A DNA stretch of 64,000 nucleotides from Nostoc sp. NMS9. Lineage in GTDB: Bacteria; Cyanobacteriota; Cyanobacteriia; Cyanobacteriales; Nostocaceae. The notes below the pieces were generated by a model, which worked only from the letters and a program-made list of their open reading frames with translations, was not told the origin of the DNA and made no database searches. Shown in pieces: positions 38,876-47,672 of the stretch (position 1 is the stretch's first letter; every line of letters begins with the position of its first letter). Both the position numbers and the translations under genes were made by a program. The stretch covers positions 1-64,000 of the forward strand of contig NZ_JABXKL010000004.1 in assembly GCF_017114995.1 (NCBI RefSeq). Reading direction: 5' to 3'.

Positions 38876-39014
38876 AATATGCTATTCTACTCAAAATTTT
38901 TTCAAGCAAAAATGATTGCGTAGACGCATTCGCAAAGCGTCCCGTAGACATCACTCTCCGAAAAAGAGACGTAGCACTGCTACGTCTCTACTGCAACTAA
39001 ATTTGCATACACTT

Positions 39015-39899
39015 TTATAAAGACTTTATCCGTTCTACGCCACCCCATATTTCAAAGAACCGTTTAGTTTCAGCTTCTATTTCTGAAATTGTTCTTGGCT
39101 GTCCATTCCCAGAACCCGGAAAAACAATATAAACGATATCCTTGGGAATTCCTCGCCTGACTCTTGATTGTACTAATGGATCGTTTCCAACAGCCTGAGA
39201 CAAAGCTATTGAACCCTCTCCAATCTGGTTTTTAGGCCCAACATCAGCATAAATTGCAAAAGCAAGTTTTTCATTATTAGTGTTGTAAACAACTGCAAAA
39301 TCTCCTAATTTAACGCCTGTAGCCTTTCTAAAATCACCATTTCCCGGAAGAACAATATACGGAATCTTTGTCGAATCAACATAGCGACGTGGATCTTGTT
39401 TAACAAATCCAGAGTCGAATAATGCAGTCGTAGAAATATAGTATCCAGGATATGGATCGGTACCGCCTTGAATAAATGGATTGCCGTTTTTATCTACAGC
39501 TAGTGCCCACCAGTTATCTGAATACCCAGCATTTGCCAAAAAATCAATCCCTTTATCTGCGGGGTGATAAGCATTAGGCGCACCATCAGCATTAATGCTC
39601 ATACCTGCTTCATAGAAAAATGCAGATTCTCCATTTGCCTGGAGAATAGGAATTTCACCAATTTTAAGAACAGTCTTGATAGAAAATTTTGTGACTGGAC
39701 TCAGGAATTTTTGAGCGACAAAACCTTCTAAAGTTTTTCCTTCAAAAATAGTTGCAACCTTCCACCACTTGTCATTATCCGAATTTTTAATTTTAGATAC
39801 AATATATCCTTTTGGAAGAGTTGCTAGTTGATTAGCTTCGTCAACAATCGGTGCTGAACGTATATTCAAACTATCTGAGATTACTTGAAATTGCTGCAT
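39015..39899 (-). CDS. SH3-domain protein with chitosanase (GH75)-like region
   Basis: 294 residues. Residues 1-65 are a bacterial SH3 domain (SDSLNIRSAP...KWWKVATIFEG...EGFVAQKFL). Residues about 95-290 resemble fungal-type chitosanase GH75: MSINADGAPNAYHP, GYYISTTALFDSG, RYVDSTKIPYIVLPG, GDFAVVYN and FAIYADVGPKNQIGEGSIALSQ. No signal peptide is visible, so export is unclear. It may act on cell-wall or extracellular glycans. Confidence 0.72.
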   Translation of the reverse strand: MQQFQVISDSLNIRSAPIVDEANQLATLPKGYIVSKIKNSDNDKWWKVATIFEGKTLEGFVAQKFLSPVTKFSIKTVLKIGEIPILQANGESAFFYEAGMSINADGAPNAYHPADKGIDFLANAGYSDNWWALAVDKNGNPFIQGGTDPYPGYYISTTALFDSGFVKQDPRRYVDSTKIPYIVLPGNGDFRKATGVKLGDFAVVYNTNNEKLAFAIYADVGPKNQIGEGSIALSQAVGNDPLVQSRVRRGIPKDIVYIVFPGSGNGQPRTISEIEAETKRFFEIWGGVERIKSL

Positions 39900-40345
39900 A
39901 AATTACTCCAAATTTAAAAATTGAACTCATGAAACTACATTAAAAAAAACCAAATTTTGTGCTGATGCTATTGCTAATATCTAGAACATCTCAAGCTCTG
40001 ATTTTTTTGTGTCGCGCTAGCTGCTACAACGAGGAGTCAGTCAGTTGGGCGGGCAATACCTGATTTCCCTGTTCTTAAGCAAGGCGAATACAGGAGAAGG
40101 AACCCCCGCAACGCACCCTAAATCTAAATGTCACTTACTAAATCGCTGGATTTCGATCCCCGACTTCTTACAAATACCCGAAGGGTAGAAGTTGGGGATC
40201 TGGGCAGCAATTTTTGCTTAAGAAAGTACCATTCCACCCTAAAGCCACCTTTGACTTGACAAAAAAATTTAAACAAGCGTGAGTATGCGAACATCTTGGG
40301 AACTATAGAAGCAAATCAAATTAGCAGAACTTTCAGCTTCCAGTA
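39900..40345. other. Gene-free stretch with hairpin
   Basis: 446 bp without a gene. An inverted repeat (atccccgacttct...agaagttggggat, 40157-40200) can form a long stem. The 5' end of the histidine kinase transcript presumably starts in the last 100 bp. Confidence 0.45.
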
Positions 40346-42532
40346 ATGAAGACTCACTATCTCAGCAAAGCTAAGGCGTTCCCATTACAGATTGTTCTTA
40401 TTGTTCCCTTCCTTATCCAAATTTTTGCAGCGGTCAGCTTAGTGGGTTATTTGTCCTTTAAAAATGGACAAAGAGCAGTTAACGACCTAGCCGAACAGTT
40501 GATAGATCGCACCAGCGATGTAGTGGATGAACACCTGAAGTCTTATCTTTCCATTCCGCAAACCCTTAATCAGATCAATGCAGATGCTATTCGCAGGGGA
40601 CTATTGGATGTGGGCGATCGCAAAACCCTTGGTAAATATTTCTGGGATCAGATGCAGGCTTATGACCTGACTTATATTGGTATTGGACTAACAACGGGTG
40701 AGGGGCTGGGAGCCGCTCGTTATGATGCCAAGACGATCACTATTGATGATTGGACTGCCAAGCTTCCCAATAATGTCTACACCTACGCTACCGATAATCA
40801 AGGTAATCGAACTCAGATCAATGCTCGGTGGAATTGGCAAAATTATAGTGAACCTTGGTATACTCAACCCATCGCCGCAGGTAAACCTATTTGGGCAAAG
40901 ATTTTAACTGGAAATTATCCCACCGGCCCCTACATTGCTGCTTCTGCCAGTCGTCCCATCTATGATTCGCAAAATCACTTACTAGGAATGATTGGCTCTG
41001 ATATCCATCTGTTGAAACTCAGCGATTTTTTACGCAGTTTGAATATTAGTCAGTCTGGGCGGGTGTTCCTTTTGGAGCGGGATGGCACATTAATTGCCAG
41101 TTCCGGTACAGAGAAGCCTTTTGTCGTGGTTAATCAAGAGATCCGGCGATTGCAGGCGATCGACAGTTCTGACCCAATCATCCAGAACGTTGCCAGACAC
41201 CTCCAAACCTCCGGGTTTGACTCTATTACCCAAGATACAGATTTTCAACTTGAGGTGGAAGGAAAACGGAATTTTGTCAATGTTGTACCTTGGCGTGACA
41301 AATATGGTTTGAATTGGCTGATGGTGGTGAGTGTGCCAGAAAACACATTCATGGAGCAAATCAACGCCAATACACGTACCACGATCGCTCTTTGTTTGGG
41401 CGCATTAGTCGTTGCCTCTGTGATGGGCGTGTTTACCTCCCATTGGATTGTACGCCCGATTCTGCGCTTGAATTGGGCAAGTGAGGTAATGGCATCTGGC
41501 AATTTAAATCAGACAGTAGAAACTAGCGGCATTCGAGAACTTAATACCCTATCTAACTCTTTTAACCACATGGCAGGGCAATTGCATGAATCCTTTACTG
41601 CTTTAGAGAAAAGCAAAGAAGAACTAGAAGAACGGGTAGAAGAACGCACTACTGAACTTAAAAATGCATTAGGAGAATTGCAGCGTACTCAATCTCAAGT
41701 TATTCAAAGTGAAAAAATGTCTAGCCTGGGACAACTAGTGGCTGGAGTCGCACACGAAATTAATAATCCAGTTAACTTTATTCATGGCAACCTCGCCCAT
41801 GTGCAGGAATATACTCAGGATTTATTAGCACTGATGCAGTTGTATCAGCAATATAATCCCTACCCTGCTGCTGAAATTCAAACCGTTGTTGAAGACATCG
41901 ATCTAGAGTTCTTGCAGTCAGACTTGCCAAAAATGTTGTCTTCGATGAGAGTAGGCACCGATCGCATTCGCCAAATTGTACTGTCGCTGCGGAATTTCTC
42001 TCGCATTGACGAAGCGGAATTTAAACGTGTCGATATTCATGAAGGCATCGACAGTACTTTGATGATTTTACAGCACCGCCTCAAAGCTAAACCAGAACAA
42101 CCTGAAATTGAGGTGATTAAAGACTACGACAATGTACCCCCAGTAGAATGTTATGCCGGACAACTCAATCAGGTGTTTATGAATATTTTAGTAAATGCGA
42201 TTGATGCGTTAGAAGAAAATAATATTAAGCGTACCTATCAGGATATTGAGAACAATCCTAGTAGAATTAAGATTCGCACATCGGTAGTTAATTCAACGTG
42301 GTTAGAAGTGGCGATCGCTGATAACGGAGTTGGTATTTCTAAAGAATTTCAGCAACGAATATTCGATCCCTTTTTCACCACTAAACCCATTGGTAAAGGA
42401 ACCGGAATGGGTATGTCCATCAGCTACCAAATCATCACAGAAAAACATAATGGGAAACTGGAGTGCTTTTCAACTCCTGAAAAAGGAACCGAGTTTATCA
42501 TTCAGATTCCTCTGCGGCTAAGGAATGGTTGA
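40346..42532 (+). CDS. Sensor histidine kinase with Cache-type sensor
   Basis: 728 residues. TM1 is at about 13-35, followed by a large extracytoplasmic Cache-like sensor (about 40-340: YIGIGLTTGEGLGAARYD, SRPIYDSQNHLLGMIGSDI) and TM2 at about 345-367. HAMP and a coiled coil (about 400-445) precede the cyanobacterial-type dimerisation region with H-box VAGVAHEINNPVNFIHG and an HATPase domain (ADNGVGIS, GKGTGMGMS). No response regulator is adjacent, so it is an orphan kinase carried on the element. Confidence 0.9.
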   Translation: MKTHYLSKAKAFPLQIVLIVPFLIQIFAAVSLVGYLSFKNGQRAVNDLAEQLIDRTSDVVDEHLKSYLSIPQTLNQINADAIRRGLLDVGDRKTLGKYFWDQMQAYDLTYIGIGLTTGEGLGAARYDAKTITIDDWTAKLPNNVYTYATDNQGNRTQINARWNWQNYSEPWYTQPIAAGKPIWAKILTGNYPTGPYIAASASRPIYDSQNHLLGMIGSDIHLLKLSDFLRSLNISQSGRVFLLERDGTLIASSGTEKPFVVVNQEIRRLQAIDSSDPIIQNVARHLQTSGFDSITQDTDFQLEVEGKRNFVNVVPWRDKYGLNWLMVVSVPENTFMEQINANTRTTIALCLGALVVASVMGVFTSHWIVRPILRLNWASEVMASGNLNQTVETSGIRELNTLSNSFNHMAGQLHESFTALEKSKEELEERVEERTTELKNALGELQRTQSQVIQSEKMSSLGQLVAGVAHEINNPVNFIHGNLAHVQEYTQDLLALMQLYQQYNPYPAAEIQTVVEDIDLEFLQSDLPKMLSSMRVGTDRIRQIVLSLRNFSRIDEAEFKRVDIHEGIDSTLMILQHRLKAKPEQPEIEVIKDYDNVPPVECYAGQLNQVFMNILVNAIDALEENNIKRTYQDIENNPSRIKIRTSVVNSTWLEVAIADNGVGISKEFQQRIFDPFFTTKPIGKGTGMGMSISYQIITEKHNGKLECFSTPEKGTEFIIQIPLRLRNG

Positions 42533-42969
42533 ACTATGAATTATGGCTGAGGCTTGGGGGAACAGGAAGATGTAGAGAGTTTTGGATTATACAGCAGATT
42601 TCAAGTTGAGGAGGGGTGTACTTCATTGACTTGTAAAGTGGTGTAAGTAACAATACCTTTGCTAATTTCCAAAGCTTGAACAATGATTTGCTGTTTAGGG
42701 CGATCGCTCTGTATTATCGCACCAATGGCACTGTTGCGATCACTATTTTTGATGATAGAGAATATGCCTATTAGACATCTGGTGACAATGACGTAGGGAC
42801 AATTCATGAATTGTCCCTACCAAGGATTTCGGGCAACGCATAACTAATTTCTGGAGATGTCTATTGTGAAGTTATTTTGTTGATAATATAATATACAAAT
42901 TTTGGGCGCTGACAGGTTATACAGTTGAACAGATAGTTAAAATCAGTAGTCCTGTTTGTTAAAAAATCT
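42533..42969. other. Gene-free stretch with perfect palindrome
   Basis: 437 bp. A 28-bp perfect palindrome (gtagggacaattca and its complement, 42793-42820) is of a dispersed cyanobacterial type. The short minus-strand frame at 42601-42807 looks like a relic and has no family. Confidence 0.5.
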
Positions 42970-43617
42970 ATGCAGATACATCAGGTGATTGAAACCTACG
43001 ATCAGGGATCTGTGGATTATGACGCAATTCTAAAGCGTTACTGGCACATTGATCGCGAACCCCTAATTGCTTCCTTGCAGCTGAAGCCAGGACAAACTGC
43101 CCTGGATGCTGCGGTAGGAACTGGTCTTAATCTTCCAGCCTATCCTGAAGGTGTACGTGTCGTCGGTGTCGATCTTTCTGAGAAGATGATGGATGAAGCA
43201 CGTAAAAAACCCGTGTCCGCAGACATCACCTTCACGGTATCGGATCTTTGCAATCTTGATTTTCCTGATAATACCTTTGATGCAGCATCATCGGGATATA
43301 CACTCTGTGTCGTTAACGATCCAGTCCGTGCCCTTGCAGAGATTCTGCGAGTTACCAAACCTGGTGCCTTAATTGCCATTCTCGATTACTGCAAATCACA
43401 AGATCCAGAGATTCAGAAATGGCAAGAGTTGATATCTGATGCAGCTTCACAGCTAGGCTTCCCGACTGGCAAGATCAAGTGGGATGCTTTGATGGATTAT
43501 GACAAATTGATTTACAACAGCAAGCTTCCCATTGAAGTGCTTGCAGACGATCGCATAGAAAGTCAAAACCCGTTTTTATGTGGTTGTCAATTACTGCTTA
43601 AAAACTCAAAAGCTTAA
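42970..43617 (+). CDS. Class I SAM-dependent methyltransferase
   Basis: 215 residues of the UbiE/Methyltransf_11 type: motif I ALDAAVGTGLNLPAYP, motif II region VVGVDLSEKMMDEARKK, SDLCNLDFPDNTFDAASSGYTLC, and LRVTKPGALIAILDY. The substrate is unknown. A bidirectional hairpin follows before the convergent hydrolase gene. Confidence 0.88.
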   Translation: MQIHQVIETYDQGSVDYDAILKRYWHIDREPLIASLQLKPGQTALDAAVGTGLNLPAYPEGVRVVGVDLSEKMMDEARKKPVSADITFTVSDLCNLDFPDNTFDAASSGYTLCVVNDPVRALAEILRVTKPGALIAILDYCKSQDPEIQKWQELISDAASQLGFPTGKIKWDALMDYDKLIYNSKLPIEVLADDRIESQNPFLCGCQLLLKNSKA

Positions 43618-43626
43618 AGGCGACAG

Positions 43627-43658
43627 TATCGCACTCTTGCCCAATGAGTGCGATATTT
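43627..43658. terminator. Bidirectional hairpin terminator
   Basis: A stem tatcgcactc/gagtgcgata with a 9-nt loop lies between the 3' ends of two convergent genes, followed by ttt. It probably ends both transcripts. Confidence 0.6.
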
Positions 43659-43671
43659 ACGACAAGCCGGA

Positions 43672-44469
43672 TCACAAGTTGTTTTCAAACAGTTCTAGAA
43701 CATGTTGCCAAGCATCAGGAGCAGCTTTTGGGTTATAACTTGGGTGCTGGGCTAAAAATGGGTATTGATCTTTAAAGAATCCAGCAAAGAATCCGTGTCC
43801 GGCGTCGTATCGAAATACACGATGATTTATTTGATGTTTCTTGAATTCTGCTTCAATTTGCTCGTTTTCTTCCTGAGAAACTAATGTATCTCTTATACCA
43901 AAAAATGCATAAATCGTACCTTGAATTTCTGAGGTGCGATTAATGGTTGGAGTGTCTTCACCATAACTAGCAGTGGTAATTCCGCCACCATAAAACGAAG
44001 CTGTGGCTTTGATATCCGGTAAAGTTGCAGCCATATAAGCAACATGACCACCAAAACAGAAACCAATGACACCGAGCACATCATCTTTGACATTGGGTAA
44101 AGTTTTGAGGTAAGTAATGGTAGCTTGAATATCACTGAATATCTCTTGATATTTTACTTGTTGATAGTATTCCAAGCCCAGCCGATAGGCTTCTGGGCTA
44201 TAGCCAATATCTTCAGCGCTAAAGTCAGCCTTAAAACCGGGAGCAATACGTTGATACATCGCCGGGGCGATCGCTACATAACCTTGTTTAGCGATTAGTT
44301 CGGTGATATCTCGAATATTACTATTGATTCCAAAAATTTCTGGAAAAACTATAACTGCGCCAAAGGTTCCATTTTGTGATGGTTGAGCTAAGTAAGCATC
44401 GATTTTTAAGTCATTGTTAGGTACTTTGACATAGCAAGTGTTAGTTTCGATGTTTGTTGTTTCTAGCAT
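43672..44469 (-). CDS. Dienelactone hydrolase family protein
   Basis: 265 residues, an alpha/beta hydrolase of the DLH type: AVIVFPEIFGINSNIRDITELIAKQGYVAIAP, nucleophile motif VIGFCFGGHVAYMAA (Cys in GxCxGG), and the late DAGHGFF histidine. It would hydrolyse a lactone or ester; the true substrate is unknown. Confidence 0.9.
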   Translation of the reverse strand: MLETTNIETNTCYVKVPNNDLKIDAYLAQPSQNGTFGAVIVFPEIFGINSNIRDITELIAKQGYVAIAPAMYQRIAPGFKADFSAEDIGYSPEAYRLGLEYYQQVKYQEIFSDIQATITYLKTLPNVKDDVLGVIGFCFGGHVAYMAATLPDIKATASFYGGGITTASYGEDTPTINRTSEIQGTIYAFFGIRDTLVSQEENEQIEAEFKKHQINHRVFRYDAGHGFFAGFFKDQYPFLAQHPSYNPKAAPDAWQHVLELFENNL

Positions 44470-44860
44470 CTTTGTTTTAACGAAATTTATACCAATTCAT
44501 CTATTCTGACTGTTTTTTGACACCAATGGGCGATGTCTACTATGGGCAAAAACACTAAAAGTATTGCTCTGCTCAATAAAGGGAAATTGCTTACTCTCAA
44601 GCATGATACCAATTCTCTAAAATAAGGCAACAGATGTAAGCAGGGATTGCCTTGCTGCATCTAAATTTCTCAATTGCGAATGGGCGAAAAAGCGAATTGC
44701 GAATTGGTATGACTTGGGTGTTGGGGGCAGAGCGGATGAATTTCTAACTTTTGAATAGATGGTATCTCAAACTTCTGGATGATACTAAGGGTTTTTGATT
44801 TGTGCGACCTTACATAAGGTAAGCATAAAGACTCAAAATTAAGAACCACAAGAAAAAACA
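44470..44860. repeat. Spacer with inverted-repeat bracket
   Basis: 391 bp without a gene. taccaattc (44607-44615) and gaattggta (44701-44709) bracket 103 bp, like the bracket at 19224-19334. A partial gcgatgtctactatgggc repeat is at 44529-44546. Confidence 0.5.
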
Positions 44861-45400
44861 ATGCCCGATCAAAGTTTTAGAACAAACATCCCAGAAATTG
44901 ACCCAACGGAGATTGAAGATAATCGAACTGCGATCGCTGACGAACATCGCTCGTTTCTAGAAAAAGTCCAGGTCAAAGCCGGATTTGCAGATCCCTATGA
45001 TGCAAGAGACTTTACCGAAGTTGTGTTTCGTGTGATGCGCGACTTAATGACCACAGAAGCTAGCGATCGCGTCGAGGCAGAATTGCATACAGAGGCTATA
45101 CCTACTGATGAGAAAGCGCTCCAGTTTGAAGTGTCTGATCTCTGGAAAGACACCAATCCCATTGTGGGATTTTTGAGCCGGGTTCGTCCACCCTGGAAAG
45201 GCCCAGGTATCTTCAATATCGATTCCGATCGCTTCCTGTTCCGAGTTGCTAATGAAAGTGGAATGCCGCGATCGGTCGAACGAGAGCAAGCGGTTAAAGC
45301 AGTGTTTTCTGCCACCAAAGACGAACTTTCCCAAGAACGGATTCAGGAAATTGCTAGCTGGCTACCTGATTATGTACGTCAGCTTTGGGAACAAGCTTAA
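44861..45400 (+). CDS. DUF2267 domain protein
   Basis: 179 residues. RSFLEKVQVKAGFADPYDARDFTEVVFRVMRDLMTTEASDRVEAEL is the typical DUF2267 helical repeat, followed by a second helical half. The function is unknown; family members are often stress-related. A terminator-like hairpin follows. Confidence 0.8.
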   Translation: MPDQSFRTNIPEIDPTEIEDNRTAIADEHRSFLEKVQVKAGFADPYDARDFTEVVFRVMRDLMTTEASDRVEAELHTEAIPTDEKALQFEVSDLWKDTNPIVGFLSRVRPPWKGPGIFNIDSDRFLFRVANESGMPRSVEREQAVKAVFSATKDELSQERIQEIASWLPDYVRQLWEQA

Positions 45401-45421
45401 TTAGAAGGCTAAAACAAAGTC

Positions 45422-45458
45422 AAGTCTGTTTGCGAGTAAAGATCACAAACAGACTTTT
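45422..45458 (+). terminator. Rho-independent terminator
   Basis: The stem aagtctgtttg / caaacagactt with a 13-nt loop is followed by TT, just after the DUF2267 gene stop. Confidence 0.7.
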
Positions 45459-45653
45459 CATATAAAAAGTGAAAAGAGACGTAGCAGTGCTACATCTCTA
45501 CAAGGGTTTTGAATAAGACATATTTAATTTTTTGAAATGTCTATTTATTAATTTACAACCTAATCTGTGACAAAATAATATTGTTGTCTTATAGCCAGTG
45601 TTATGCTGACGGCGGGCTATGCCAATGGTTACGACTTATGATTTCTAGAAATT

Positions 45654-46256
45654 ATGCCTTATAGTCAGTTTACAACTATCAGTAAAGTTAAAGACGCTTT
45701 TGGGTTAAAAACACAGGAGGGTGGGCGATTTATTGCTGCCACCGAACCCATTGAAGCATCTGCTACACTGACGGCATATCTTGAAGAAAGCCTGCCACTA
45801 GCTTCTTCATCAAGCGAAAAAGCTCGTTCTGAAGGAATTATTTACCCTGTATTATTAGAAGTTAGACGGATATTAAATCGCCAAATTAGCTTATTTTCGG
45901 GAGAAGATTTTACAGTCGATGAGTCAGTTGGACTTAATGGAATGTGTGATTTTCTTTTGAGTCGTTCGCCGGAAGTACTAGAAATTGAAGCGCCTGTAAT
46001 TGTCATTGTGGAAGCAAAAAAAGCTGATTTAAGAACTGGGTTTGGACAATGTATTGCAGAAATGGTTGCAGCACAAAGATTCAACGCCGCAAAAAATCGT
46101 CCAGTTGCCGTAATATATGGTTCTATTAGCAGTGGTACACAATGGCGATTTTTGAAGCTGGAGGATAATCTTGTCACCATCGACTTGATGGATTATCCTC
46201 TCCCGCCTGTAGAACAAATTCTCGGATTTTTAGTTTGGATGGTTCAAAACAGTTGA
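45654..46256 (+). CDS. Restriction-endonuclease-fold hypothetical protein, copy 2
   Basis: 200 residues related to the protein at 24314-24913: SEKARSEGIIYPVLLEVRRIL, SLFSGEDFTVDESVGLNGMCDFLL, and VIVIVEAKKADLRTGFGQCIAEMVAA, again a D...ExK nuclease-like core. Its upstream 36 bp (45562-45597) are identical to those upstream of the Uma2 gene at 46496, so the two may share a duplicated promoter. Confidence 0.68.
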   Translation: MPYSQFTTISKVKDAFGLKTQEGGRFIAATEPIEASATLTAYLEESLPLASSSSEKARSEGIIYPVLLEVRRILNRQISLFSGEDFTVDESVGLNGMCDFLLSRSPEVLEIEAPVIVIVEAKKADLRTGFGQCIAEMVAAQRFNAAKNRPVAVIYGSISSGTQWRFLKLEDNLVTIDLMDYPLPPVEQILGFLVWMVQNS

Positions 46257-46495
46257 TAGATACGTAGGCATTAACCTAGTACGTCACGGCGTAAATAGAG
46301 CAACCATTTAAAATCCCTAAAAAGCCCATTCCATAATACTTTTGACTTTTGACTTTTGACTTCCGCCTTGCGGTACTAGCCCGTCTGAGGCATTGCAGCA
46401 CGATATGACCTCACAAGCAAATCTGTGACAAAATAATATTGTTGTCTTATAGCCAATGCGATGCCTCTGGCGGGCTACGCCAACGCTTACGACCT
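46257..46495. promoter_or_regulatory. Spacer containing duplicated upstream block
   Basis: The block aatctgtgacaaaataatat... (46420-46455) duplicates 45562-45597, and a cggcgggcta/ggcgggctacgccaa repeat follows in both. A tandem cttttgactttt repeat is near 46339. The shared block probably carries a promoter. Confidence 0.5.
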
Positions 46496-47068
46496 ATGAT
46501 TTCTACCATCTCGCGCCGCTACAGCTTGGATGAATATCGCGCGATCGAAGAAAAAGCCGAAGGACGCAGCGAATATCGTGATGGAGAAATTGTACCCATG
46601 CCTGGAGGAACACTCAAACACAGCCGCATCAGGGGCAATATTTTTGCCTTTCTCAAATTTTTGCTGCGTGATACTCAATTCGAGCCAATTAACAGCGATT
46701 TACGGCTGTGGATTCCTGAACATCGACGTGGGGTATATCCAGACGTGATGATTTTTGACGGCGAACCACAACTAAATGCTGAACGTTTAGATGAAGTTTT
46801 AAATCCCACGCTAATTGTTGAAGTTCTATCTCCTTCCACCGCAGATTACGACCGACTCAGTAAATTTCGGATGTATCGCTCAATTGGGAGTTTTAGCGAA
46901 TATTTATTAGTAGAACAGGATGAACCTTTTGTGGAACGCTATAGTAAACAGCCTCAAGGTTGGTTGCTCAGTGAATTTAGCGGCTTAGAGCTATCTATTT
47001 CTTTGGATTCAGTTAATATTGAATTCGCATTTGTTCATCAATCGAGTAATCTTGCGATGAAATTATAA
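46496..47068 (+). CDS. Uma2-family nuclease-like protein
   Basis: 190 residues from ATG 46496: RRYSLDEYRAIEEKAEGRSEYRDGE, MPGGTLKHSRIRGNIF, VYPDVMIFDGEP, TLIVEVLSPSTADYDRLSKF and FSEYLLVEQDEPFVERY, the Uma2/DUF820 PD-(D/E)XK core (D...E-x-L). The C-terminus after VNIEFA differs from the usual IYRxVEF ending and overlaps the 3' end of the convergent DUF5615 gene by 56 bp, hinting at a recombination joint. Confidence 0.8.
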   Translation: MISTISRRYSLDEYRAIEEKAEGRSEYRDGEIVPMPGGTLKHSRIRGNIFAFLKFLLRDTQFEPINSDLRLWIPEHRRGVYPDVMIFDGEPQLNAERLDEVLNPTLIVEVLSPSTADYDRLSKFRMYRSIGSFSEYLLVEQDEPFVERYSKQPQGWLLSEFSGLELSISLDSVNIEFAFVHQSSNLAMKL

Positions 47069-47306
47069 TCCCTGTGTGACTACGTTTATCTTGTATGTAT
47101 ATGCTGTGTAAGTGGCAAAAATCACCAACATTGAATGTGTATAAAACTCTTTGCAGTTCAGTTGCTAAAGTTAGTTGTTCCTTATCGCTAGAGCTGATCG
47201 TTTCAACCTCACCAACACTTGTAACATCTACCCCCCTCGCTCTCAATGCTTTGATAAATCGCTGATCCATTGAGTCTTCATCAATAAATAATCGAATTTG
47301 ACTCAT
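47013..47306 (-). CDS. DUF5615 PIN-like toxin
   Basis: 97 residues: IRLFIDEDSMDQRFIKALRARGVDVTSVGE, TLATELQRVLYTFNVGDF and HTGIIISSQDYSIDEQMRI. This is the Mut7-C/DUF5615 PIN-like pattern, but it stops early, so the C-terminal part may be missing. It follows and overlaps a DUF433 gene, the usual antitoxin partner. Confidence 0.75.
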   Translation of the reverse strand: MSQIRLFIDEDSMDQRFIKALRARGVDVTSVGEVETISSSDKEQLTLATELQRVLYTFNVGDFCHLHSIYIQDKRSHTGIIISSQDYSIDEQMRIQY

Positions 47307-47587
47307 ATTGCTTGCCCCATTTCTATAGCTAATCGCTTGTAATCTGCTCTTTCAGCAGAAATATATCCCTCAATTTCTTCTCGATTAGCGTGATAATAAG
47401 TTAGAGCAGCATAAACCTGTGCAAGATTTATATTTCCCATCCGTTCAGCAATTTCTTCTGCATTCAGCCCAAGTTTGTACCAAGCTGTTATGCGTTGAAC
47501 AGAAACTCTAGTACCAGCAATGCGGGGACGACCCCCTAGAGTTTCAGGTGACTTAACAATCAGTGTTCCAATGTCAGTAGCCGACAT
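47303..47587 (-). CDS. DUF433 antitoxin
   Basis: 94 residues from ATG 47587: LIVKSPETLGGRPRIAGTRVSVQRITAWYKLGLNAEEIAERMGNINLAQVYAALTYYHANREEI, the complete DUF433 winged-helix-like domain. Its 3' end overlaps the DUF5615 gene by 4 bp, an antitoxin-toxin operon. Confidence 0.85.
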   Translation of the reverse strand: MSATDIGTLIVKSPETLGGRPRIAGTRVSVQRITAWYKLGLNAEEIAERMGNINLAQVYAALTYYHANREEIEGYISAERADYKRLAIEMGQAI

Positions 47588-47672
47588 AAATATCTCAATG
47601 AGTTGAGTTTGATGATTTTTCACCCATAAATCATAGCAAATTCTCTAAAATTGATATGATTTATCAGTAAAT

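Noticed and set aside
42601..42807. 68-codon minus-strand frame
   Set aside because: It runs through a palindromic repeat, has no family and no plausible ribosome site.
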